Shown here one piece after another: positions 1 through 5,701 of a DNA stretch of 6,443 nt. Numbering within the stretch: the first letter of the stretch is position 1; each line of letters opens with the position of its first letter. The notes beneath the pieces were generated by a model. That model did not search any database, was not told the origin of the DNA, and worked only from the letters and a program-made list of their open reading frames with translations. The position numbers and the translations under genes are program-made. Source of the stretch: CBCXVS01 sp965178525 (lineage in GTDB: Bacteria; Tectomicrobia; Entotheonellia; Entotheonellales; Entotheonellaceae). The stretch lies in NCBI GenBank assembly GCA_965178525.1, contig CBCXVS010000361.1, positions 1 to 6,443 of the forward strand, given 5' to 3'.

Positions 1-223
1 AATGGACTTTTGAATTGGGCCAACCTGTTGATCTACTTAACCCTCCGCCTATTCTGCCAGGGGAACTTCGGTCTAAGACGCCAGTTGGCAAACCATACCT
101 GGTGGTCAAGACGCGGAGCGTGTGCCCACGCGCCCGCAAGCCTTCGGTCACATGATGACAATTCAGCTCATAGGAGCCCTCATAAAACGGCGGATAGCGA
201 TTGGTTAACACCAGGATATTCAT
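1..223 (-). CDS. GT4-type glycosyltransferase, N-terminal part (cut by left window edge)
   Basis: Translating the minus strand from ATG at 223 gives an open frame of 74 codons with no stop before the window edge. The protein opens with MNILVLTNRYPPFYEGSYEL, followed by a helix ending GLRARGHTLRVLTTRYGL. This is the classic N-terminal Rossmann start of GT-B, family 4 glycosyltransferases: a first beta strand, the YPP...G..E loop, then an RGH-x-V strand. Such enzymes transfer a sugar from a nucleotide donor onto a lipid-linked glycan at the inner face of the cytoplasmic membrane. The start is the only in-frame ATG after an upstream TGA, but no clear Shine-Dalgarno precedes it. From about residue 48 to the edge (DRSSPGRIGGG...) the sequence looks much less like the family, so a frameshift there cannot be excluded. 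An 82-base AT-rich gap separates it from the upstream methyltransferase. The donor domain, and so any specificity, lies outside the window. Confidence 0.8.
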   Translation of the reverse strand, partial: MNILVLTNRYPPFYEGSYELNCHHVTEGLRARGHTLRVLTTRYGLPTGVLDRSSPGRIGGGLSRSTGWPNSKVH

Positions 224-305
224 CGGTGGATATGTAGTGCCTGGGCATCATTGCGTTTATATATTTTTCCAGGGGAAAGATATAAATTTAATGTGGTTTC
301 GGCAC

Positions 306-1010
306 TTATTTGACGGCTGTCACATGAAAGCCCGTCGTGTTGGCAAACTCATCTGGGGCATAGTACATGCCATCGACACGATAAAACGTTTCCAGCAATC
401 CGGACGGATCGATTTTACGGTCAATCTCAACCTGCCGAAATCCAGCCTCGTGCAATAATTTCTTCACTCCGGCGATGGTATAACGCAGATAGTCAATATC
501 GCGAGGTTTATGCCATGGATAAACAAATGGAAATGACATGTATGCCATACCATTGGGATTAAGAAGTGTATAAATATTTTTAGTCGCGGTCATAGAATCA
601 TATATATAGTCGAACACTTCAATACAGAAGATGATATCAGCATGATGATATGTAGAATTTAGACCTTGTGACATCATATTTGTATTCAAATCAAACTTGA
701 TATAATGATAAGAGGCATCAACCGATTCTTGTGGGGGTCCTCCCGAATCATTATCAAATATCAAATAATTCTTGACTTCCCAACTCCTGACACGATGCAG
801 AACAGGGTACTCAAGTCCGCCGATATCAAAGACGGTTTCTGCTTTTACATCAATCCCTTGCAGCCAATTCTCCAGTTGCGCCCGATAGCAGGACCCGGAC
901 GGACGTCCAGGACGAAGGAACTTGACCACACCATGAGCACCACAGGCGACTGCGGCTTTTATGGCGCGTGTCTTCAACCCATTCTTGAGTTTCGTCGGCG
1001 AGAAGTCCAT
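306..1010 (-). CDS. Class I SAM-dependent methyltransferase (degenerate motif I)
   Basis: A 234-residue cytoplasmic protein, probably an S-adenosylmethionine-dependent methyltransferase acting on a sugar or glycan in this cluster. Motif I is TVFDIGGLEYP (about 59-69), the acidic second strand is LIFDND (83-88), and motif IV-like IFCIEVFDY is at 127-135. LLNPNGMAYMSFPFVYPWH (149-167), DYLRYT (173-178) and LLHEAGF (185-191) match the usual post-motif region, where the pattern is LxPGG...PF.YP.H then DY.R.T. I chose ATG at 1010 because GGAG at 1018-1021 sits 7 bases upstream and it lies 29 bases after the flippase stop. The open frame continues upstream to 1217, but that stretch overlaps the flippase and reads like an antisense shadow (Arg/Pro/His-rich). 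Motif I lacks the usual GxGxG. The bases at about 481-760 are unusually AT-rich. The fold is fairly sure and the substrate unknown. Confidence 0.82.
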   Translation of the reverse strand: MDFSPTKLKNGLKTRAIKAAVACGAHGVVKFLRPGRPSGSCYRAQLENWLQGIDVKAETVFDIGGLEYPVLHRVRSWEVKNYLIFDNDSGGPPQESVDASYHYIKFDLNTNMMSQGLNSTYHHADIIFCIEVFDYIYDSMTATKNIYTLLNPNGMAYMSFPFVYPWHKPRDIDYLRYTIAGVKKLLHEAGFRQVEIDRKIDPSGLLETFYRVDGMYYAPDEFANTTGFHVTAVK

Positions 1011-1017
1011 GCCATGA

Positions 1018-1021
1018 CTCC
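1018..1021 (-). promoter_or_regulatory. Ribosome binding site fixing the methyltransferase start at 1010
   Basis: GGAG on the minus strand, 7 bases before ATG at 1010 and just after the flippase stop codon (1040-1042). It supports the short 234-residue protein over the 303-residue reading that would start inside the flippase gene. Confidence 0.6.
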
Positions 1022-1039
1022 AACAGGGAAAAGCGGAAC

Positions 1040-2509
1040 TCACATTCCAGACGACACGCCGGTCGTCGCCTGCGGTCTCCTCACGCTGTTGAGGCCGAGC
1101 GCCACGTCGCGGCCGGTGACGACCGAAAACCCCGTACACAGCCCGATAAACAGCAGGATCAGCCTGCCCTTGAAGACGATGGTGTCCCAGCCAATGCCGA
1201 CATAGAGGCCCAAGCAAGCCACTAGGACCAGCATGGGTTTGAGATATTCGCCCAACCGGACCCGAATGTTCTCCCGGCGCAGAGCCAAGACGACGAGCGG
1301 ATTCGAGATCGCGTTCGAGACCAGGTTGGCTATCACGGCTCCCATAAAGCCATAGGTTGGTATCAGCAGCAGGTTCGCCAGCACCCGGAGCCCGGCATCG
1401 ACCAGGCCAAACAGCGGGGCATAGCCCGAGTGACCTGCGGCAATCAACGTCAGATCGAGGATCGTGCCGCCTAGTGACAGGCCCAGGACCATCATCAGCA
1501 GCCCCAGGGCCGGTGCACTGGGCAAATACGTTTCGGAGAAGACAAGGAGTACGATCTCACGCTGAAAGAGGATGACGATGCAGGCGCAGAGCATCGTCAT
1601 AAAGGCGGTCAAGCGGAGAAAGCGCGTCAAGACCGCTTCCGCTTGGGCTTGCTGCCCCTGGCCAAAGAGCCCGGACATGTACGGCAGGTACACGGAATAG
1701 AAAGAGCGCAGCAGTTGCCCCAGGTTTTGCGGTATTTTGGCGGCCACTTCCAGATAGGCGATTTGGCTTGGCCCCATCAGCGCGCCTAACATCAACACGC
1801 CGGCCCGCATGTGAATGAATGACAGGATTTCATTGCCTTGCAAAGGCAAGGCAAATCGGACAATCCGCCGCAGCACAGCCAGGTCAAACGCGAGGGCTTT
1901 CGGTGTTGGAATCATCCAATACTGTAACAGTACCGCAGCGGATAGTGACAGAATAGAGGCGAGGATGAGGCCAACAATACCGACTTTTAGGAATAACAGG
2001 AACAGCAATATGAGAGCAAAGTTAAGGATGCCGGTTAAGGATTGCACGAAAGCCATCTGCTTGTATAGATGTAATCCTTGCATAATACCATCGAGGGTCC
2101 GTTCTGTCAGTTCGACCGCATAGAGTATCGGCGCGTAGATAAACAACAACGATAAGGACTCGGACGGAAAAAACAAGAGGAGAATCGGCTTGCCGACGAT
2201 CGCCAGCCCCGATACGATCACCACCGTGAGGAGCCTGAACGTCAACAAATTGTTCACGATCGCCTGGCGCTCGGGCTCGCTTGGCGCCGCCGCAACGAAC
2301 GTCGCAGCCGACATCCGCAGGCCAAAGCTCCCGATCACACTGAGCAGGGCGACCATGGCCAGGAACAGAAAATACAACCCATAACGGTCCTGTGGGATGA
2401 CCCTGGCGGCGATGATCACACCTAAGAACCCGAGCACCATTCGGGTCAGGGTACTGGCCGCCATAGACATCATGCCCCTGACGACTCTTGACGCGACATC
2501 GTGGTTCAA
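1040..2509 (-). CDS. Wzx-type polysaccharide flippase (MATE/MOP superfamily)
   Basis: A polytopic inner-membrane protein of about 489 residues, the usual size of lipid-linked oligosaccharide flippases (polysaccharide biosynthesis/MVF-like families). About 12-14 hydrophobic segments alternate with short charged loops. The N-terminal ARVIPQDRYGLYFLFLAMV is the familiar 'ar.lgp..yG.y.l..a' signature after the first helix. Late features such as AGHSGYAPLFGLVDAGLRVL followed by LIPTYGFMGAVIANLVSN match the '..N..LiP.yG..GAaiA...s' pattern. It should move undecaprenyl-linked repeat units to the periplasm. Start choice: the frame is open to GTG at 2536, but no ribosome site precedes that codon. TTG at 2509 has AAGG at 2517-2520, 7 bases upstream, and gives MNHDVASRVVRGMMSMAAST, a typical length before helix 1. 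TTG also overlaps the TGA of a 22-codon ORF that begins 3 bases after the preceding gene's stop, so the true N-terminus may involve coupling or a frameshift. It is GC-rich, unlike both flanking methyltransferases. Confidence 0.88.
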   Translation of the reverse strand: MNHDVASRVVRGMMSMAASTLTRMVLGFLGVIIAARVIPQDRYGLYFLFLAMVALLSVIGSFGLRMSAATFVAAAPSEPERQAIVNNLLTFRLLTVVIVSGLAIVGKPILLLFFPSESLSLLFIYAPILYAVELTERTLDGIMQGLHLYKQMAFVQSLTGILNFALILLFLLFLKVGIVGLILASILSLSAAVLLQYWMIPTPKALAFDLAVLRRIVRFALPLQGNEILSFIHMRAGVLMLGALMGPSQIAYLEVAAKIPQNLGQLLRSFYSVYLPYMSGLFGQGQQAQAEAVLTRFLRLTAFMTMLCACIVILFQREIVLLVFSETYLPSAPALGLLMMVLGLSLGGTILDLTLIAAGHSGYAPLFGLVDAGLRVLANLLLIPTYGFMGAVIANLVSNAISNPLVVLALRRENIRVRLGEYLKPMLVLVACLGLYVGIGWDTIVFKGRLILLFIGLCTGFSVVTGRDVALGLNSVRRPQATTGVSSGM

Positions 2510-2574
2510 GCCATCGCCTTTCCCAAGCGTTCCCACGCGATGGCAGCCCAGCTGCGCACCGGGTCATCTTTCAT
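2506..2574 (-). CDS. 22-codon ORF before the flippase: leader peptide or displaced flippase N-terminus
   Basis: Minus-strand ATG at 2574 lies 3 bases after the TAA of the upstream methyltransferase (2578-2580). It encodes MKDDPVRSWAAIAWERLGKA plus MA before TGA at 2506-2508. That TGA overlaps the proposed TTG start of the flippase as TTGA. The peptide is compositionally protein-like (amphipathic, WAAIAWERLGK) and could be the ancestral flippase N-terminus moved out of frame by one base. It contains G GGA AAG (2519-2525) exactly in the zero frame for a -1 slip into the flippase frame. It could instead be a chance ORF or a short coupling peptide. No strong Shine-Dalgarno precedes it. Confidence 0.3.
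   Translation of the reverse strand: MKDDPVRSWAAIAWERLGKAMA
2517..2520 (-). promoter_or_regulatory. Candidate ribosome binding site for the flippase TTG start
   Basis: AAGG (within GGGAAAGG) on the minus strand, 7 bases before TTG at 2509. It is the best-spaced purine run near any candidate flippase start. GTG at 2536 has none. The same bases form part of the G GGA AAG heptamer, so the purine run may have another explanation. Confidence 0.4.
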
Positions 2575-2577
2575 GGG

Positions 2578-3279
2578 TTACGCTTTTTGCGCAATCAATA
2601 TAATCGTTGGACTGAAAGCAACACGGGCATGTAAAGCCAAGGAACGTTCGATGCGCGCAAAGAGGGGAACGAGAGGAGAATTACTTTTGCGCTTAAATGG
2701 AAACCAGCAATACCCTTCTTCATGTATCACATTCAGCCCTTCTTTAAAAAGCTTTTTCTTCCACATCGGATAGAAAGACTGATAATAATTAAAATCGGAT
2801 TTTATTTTAGAGTTGACAAAACCATACAATCCTCGAAAAGATAATAGGTTTCCCAATATACCAACCAACAATCCGCCGCGATTCAATACACGTGATACTT
2901 CAGAAATGAACCACTCGCTTTGTATGACATGATCGACTTGCATACACAATACGAATCCCATCGATTCTGCATCGACATGAAGCGTCGAGTCATGGGGGCT
3001 CACCAGCACACAGGAGGCTTCCGGAATCCTAGTTTTGCATAGTTCCAATGCCTTCTGGTCGATATCCGTGCATGTCATATTCCAACCTAAATCAAATAGG
3101 AACTTGGACCATCGGCCTCCTTCACATCCGATATCAAGAGCTGTCGTCGGTTTAACCGCGATATCGTTCGCTTGCAATACAACACGTTTTTCGATTGCGG
3201 TGATATATTTTCCTGAGCTGGTCGTCGTACAGACCTTTTCCCAGTATGGAATCTCATGGCGAAGTATGTCTGACATCAT
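2578..3279 (-). CDS. Class I SAM-dependent methyltransferase
   Basis: A 233-residue cytoplasmic protein with a standard SAM-binding Rossmann core. Motif I is ALDIGCEGGRWSKFL (about 47-61). The ribose-binding acidic strand end is CTDID (70-74). A motif IV-like strand MGFVLCMQVDHV is at 107-118, and post-motif VLNRGGLLVGILGN at 131-144 matches the 'vLkpGG.l' strand. The C-terminal part (SFRGLYGF... onward) is basic and aromatic and may bind the substrate. The gene starts with ATGATG. The purine run GAAAGGG at 3282-3288 is better placed for the second ATG (3276), so the protein may be 232 residues. It lies 49 bases downstream of the FemAB-like gene. Its G+C is clearly lower (many 60-base lines near 35-50%) than the genes on either side, which suggests separate acquisition. 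Substrate unknown; a sugar hydroxyl, a carboxyl or a lipid-linked precursor are all possible. Confidence 0.85.
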   Translation of the reverse strand: MMSDILRHEIPYWEKVCTTTSSGKYITAIEKRVVLQANDIAVKPTTALDIGCEGGRWSKFLFDLGWNMTCTDIDQKALELCKTRIPEASCVLVSPHDSTLHVDAESMGFVLCMQVDHVIQSEWFISEVSRVLNRGGLLVGILGNLLSFRGLYGFVNSKIKSDFNYYQSFYPMWKKKLFKEGLNVIHEEGYCWFPFKRKSNSPLVPLFARIERSLALHARVAFSPTIILIAQKA

Positions 3280-3281
3280 AT

Positions 3282-3288
3282 CCCTTTC
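3282..3288 (-). promoter_or_regulatory. Ribosome binding site of the methyltransferase at 2578-3279
   Basis: GAAAGGG on the minus strand, 2 bases before the first ATG (3279) and 5 before the second (3276). The spacing favours initiation at the second ATG. Confidence 0.5.
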
Positions 3289-3328
3289 TTGGCATTGACG
3301 CTTTCACACGTTCCTGTGCCTGACCTCG

Positions 3329-4378
3329 CTAACCCATGTGCTTGTACAGCAGCTTCCCTACGGCAATGAACATAGCCTCGGGGAGACGGGCAAAAACACG
3401 GTTCGCTGCCCGCATCGGCCAGGCTTCATTCCCATCGCGGCGCTTGGCTATCGGGCATTGATAATACGTCATGCGCGAGCGGAGGGGATTCCAACGGTCT
3501 TTGAACCGCACCAAGCCGGTCTGATGACAGTAACTGCGCCCTATGTCAAACTGGGAGGCGCCTTGTTGTTTCGCCGCCTCGATGGCTTGCCAGAGTAGTG
3601 CGATCATCCCGCCCATGGGAGAGAACGTGGGATCTGAGCCCCCATATTTGTACACGACCGATTGCTTGAACGATACCGTCACAATACTCGCAACGGGGAT
3701 ATCATCTTTGCAAGCCAGGCGAATGTTGAGCCCATCCCCCAAGGCGTTGATGAGATGGCGGAACCAGACGATGGGCTGTGGCGGGAGCCGGTGTTTGCGC
3801 CGGGTCATCACCAACAAGTGGTAAAATCGCGCCAGGAGGGATTCGGACGCGCCTTCCTCGTACGTCAACCGCTCCCGCTCGGCTCGCCGGATGGGCCGTT
3901 GCACACAGGATTTATGCAAACGGCGAAAGAGTTCAGGCAAATCGGGACGGAGGTCGAGCTGATGCAAGTAGAAATCCTGGCTGGGTTGATACGCGGTGTG
4001 CGGCGCCATCATCTCGGGCTCGGCGTAGATGGGCCGCAGCTGTACGTATTTCCAACGTTCCTGGATACGCTCCCGCTCGACCGCCCGCAGGAGGTGGTGC
4101 AAGTCCTCAGACGTATCGACCAAGGGTTGACAGTGATCCGCAAACGGCAGCGACACTAGGCACCGGCCAGTCAGGCGGCTGTCAACCCGGCAGAAAACGA
4201 TACCGTTGCTCAGCTCCTGCCCCGGCCGAGACGTCGTGTACACGACGGGTTCATAGCCATAGATCCGATGCAACGCTTGCAGCCAGCCGGCCGTATGAAA
4301 GATACTGGCGTCCGCATGGCGTTCGAGAAAGGCAGGCCAACGCCGGTCCTGGAGGGGATCGAGTTGATAGACCGTCAT
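3329..4378 (-). CDS. FemAB-like GNAT-fold acyl/aminoacyl transferase of an EPS cluster
   Basis: A 349-residue cytoplasmic protein resembling the FemAB-related proteins of exopolysaccharide (XrtA/PEP-CTERM-associated) loci and the Acetyltransf_6 GNAT family. Recognisable blocks are SIFHTAGWLQALHRIYGY (25-42), SLPFADHCQPL (76-86), and VQRPIRRAERERLTYEEG (159-176), which matches the 'r..irrAer.gv.....' helix. The second GNAT core has IPVASIVTVSF (227-237), VYKYGGSDPTFSPMGGM (242-258), FDIGRS (277-282) and GLVRFKDRWN (288-297), equivalent to the familiar 'yDfGRS...gl..FK..Wg'. True Fem enzymes add amino acids to lipid II from aminoacyl-tRNA; in EPS loci the substrate is not established, and acylation of an amino sugar is plausible. 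It starts 27 bases after the deacetylase stop, with GGGA at 4385-4388 six bases before ATG. The family call is firm and the reaction open. Confidence 0.83.
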   Translation of the reverse strand: MTVYQLDPLQDRRWPAFLERHADASIFHTAGWLQALHRIYGYEPVVYTTSRPGQELSNGIVFCRVDSRLTGRCLVSLPFADHCQPLVDTSEDLHHLLRAVERERIQERWKYVQLRPIYAEPEMMAPHTAYQPSQDFYLHQLDLRPDLPELFRRLHKSCVQRPIRRAERERLTYEEGASESLLARFYHLLVMTRRKHRLPPQPIVWFRHLINALGDGLNIRLACKDDIPVASIVTVSFKQSVVYKYGGSDPTFSPMGGMIALLWQAIEAAKQQGASQFDIGRSYCHQTGLVRFKDRWNPLRSRMTYYQCPIAKRRDGNEAWPMRAANRVFARLPEAMFIAVGKLLYKHMG

Positions 4379-4405
4379 GTAAGTTCCCGGACCAAATTAG
4401 GCGCC

Positions 4406-5701
4406 TTACACCTCGCGCACCCGCACGAAGAAATCCTGCAGGGTCAAGGCATCGATATCGCCCGTTACCGCGAGGGCGCTACGGCAGCCATGCGGCCAGC
4501 GCCAGAGCCGAACCAGCGGCGTCTCAGCCGCGTCAATAGCTTGCAGCACAGTCCAGGCCCGTGGCTCGGTGAGCGGCTCGGCTTCATCCAGGACATGCGC
4601 GACGCGGGCCGCGTCGCCCGAGTCGAGCCCGACAAACCCCTCTTCGGCGACAAACCCCTGCCAGCGCGGATGACACCGCTCGCTCAACGCGATGCCGGGC
4701 AGCCGGCCCGTGCCGCTAAACTGACGCTGATGCGTGCGGCGATATTGCGCCACGACCGGGGCTGGTTGCTCCGGCAAGACCCCACGGCACAAGATGGTGG
4801 CCTCCTCTGGCGCCGCCACGCTCAGCTGATAGCGGTCGCCGCTGACATCGAGTTTGAACTCGCTCGACTGCCGCTTCCGCCACCAGGCCGCCAGGGTAGC
4901 GAGGGGTGCGGTAAAGACCGGCGGGTCGCACTGCTTCGCGGCAGCCAACACGTGGTCTAGCGCCTCATCACAAAACGGCACCCGTTCATGATGGAGCTGC
5001 AGGGTAAAGAGATCCCCGCGGGCATAGCTCTGGCGCAGGATCTCATGCCAGATCTGCGCAATCTTTTGCTTCTCCCGTTTCAGACCGAGCCGGTCCACAC
5101 AGGCCTCATCGTCCGGAATCGATGCCGGGATCTCGACCACATGGTGCCGGATGTGGGGAATCGCCCGGTAGCCGGTGGCCGCATGGCTGCTATAGAGCTC
5201 CAGCACCTTTTCATAGGCGCGCCAGAGCGACCCGGAAAACGCCGCCTCGTGCACCACCGGCCAGTGCATGACGACATCGCTGTCCCAGGTAAAGTCGTGT
5301 TTCGCCACGGCCGCCACCGTGGCCTCACTGCGCCGTAAGTACGGCGCCCGAAACCCACAGTACGGGATGCCACAGGCCGTGAAGATACGATGCGCTTGGC
5401 GCAGATGCTGGCGGTGTTCCTCGAGCGATAGTTGCCGGTAGTCCGTATGCACGAAGCCATGCACGGCAAATTCGACGCCCTGGGCTTGCAGGTGCTGAAT
5501 GATCTTGGGATGGCGGTCCAAGATGACCGCGGTAATGGGAAATGAAGGCAGTAGGCCGTGGGATTGACAGATATCCGTCACCGTTTGCAAATGCCTTTCC
5601 ATCCGGTGCGGACGGAGACCGAAACGGACGAACAAGCTGGCCACACGGGGCACCAGATTCATTATGCCACGTGACTGATAGATGAATTTTCCCAGATTCA
5701 T
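4406..5701 (-). CDS. Polysaccharide deacetylase with apparently circularly permuted NodB domain
   Basis: A 431-residue protein of the carbohydrate esterase 4/NodB fold, predicted to remove N-acetyl (or O-acetyl) groups from a glycan with a metal ion. Visible motifs are VEFAVHGFVHTDYRQLS (76-92), with metal-ligand candidates His81 and His85; CGFRAPYLR (115-123), the motif 3 arginine; and FTLQLHHER (232-240), with the late catalytic His237. The classical first motif (TFDD) is absent before these. Instead, SALAVTGDIDALTLQDF (408-424) sits at the extreme C-terminus and can supply the Asp pair (415, 417). A region at about 280-400, which looks beta-rich, separates the two parts. No signal peptide is evident, so cytoplasmic action or other export is possible. 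The start at 5701 is well supported: ATG overlaps the upstream TGA as ATGA, and AGGAG lies 8 bases upstream. The frame remains open to 5818, but that extension overlaps the epimerase. Strongly GC-rich. Confidence 0.85.
   Translation of the reverse strand: MNLGKFIYQSRGIMNLVPRVASLFVRFGLRPHRMERHLQTVTDICQSHGLLPSFPITAVILDRHPKIIQHLQAQGVEFAVHGFVHTDYRQLSLEEHRQHLRQAHRIFTACGIPYCGFRAPYLRRSEATVAAVAKHDFTWDSDVVMHWPVVHEAAFSGSLWRAYEKVLELYSSHAATGYRAIPHIRHHVVEIPASIPDDEACVDRLGLKREKQKIAQIWHEILRQSYARGDLFTLQLHHERVPFCDEALDHVLAAAKQCDPPVFTAPLATLAAWWRKRQSSEFKLDVSGDRYQLSVAAPEEATILCRGVLPEQPAPVVAQYRRTHQRQFSGTGRLPGIALSERCHPRWQGFVAEEGFVGLDSGDAARVAHVLDEAEPLTEPRAWTVLQAIDAAETPLVRLWRWPHGCRSALAVTGDIDALTLQDFFVRVREV

Noticed and set aside
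58..279. Short direct repeat CCAGGGGAA at about 59-67 and 269-277
   Set aside because: Nine bases twice in this length is expected by chance, and no mobile-element features accompany it.
224..305. AT-rich 82-base gap before the glycosyltransferase as a possible internal promoter
   Set aside because: It contains TATATAAA-like strings but no -35 element at the right distance, and the AT-richness continues that of the neighbouring gene.
1011..1217. N-terminal extension of the 306-1010 methyltransferase
   Set aside because: The extra 69 residues overlap most of the flippase C-terminus and are Arg/Pro/His-rich without domain character; GGAG before 1010 marks the start.
3300..3320. CACA...TGTG inverted repeat in the gap after the FemAB-like gene
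   Set aside because: Only four base pairs and no T-run; too weak for a terminator.
4399..4406. Perfect palindrome AGGCGCCT at the deacetylase stop
   Set aside because: It is only 8 bases with no loop and no following T-run, so it cannot be supported as a terminator or operator.
3778..4539. Long plus-strand open frame (253 codons) antisense to the FemAB-like and deacetylase genes
   Set aside because: Its Arg/Ala/Pro-rich translation has no recognisable motif and spans two real genes; it is a high-GC antisense shadow.
4268..4960. Plus-strand open frame (230 codons) opposite the deacetylase
   Set aside because: No domain, no ribosome site and a composition typical of the reverse of a GC-rich gene.
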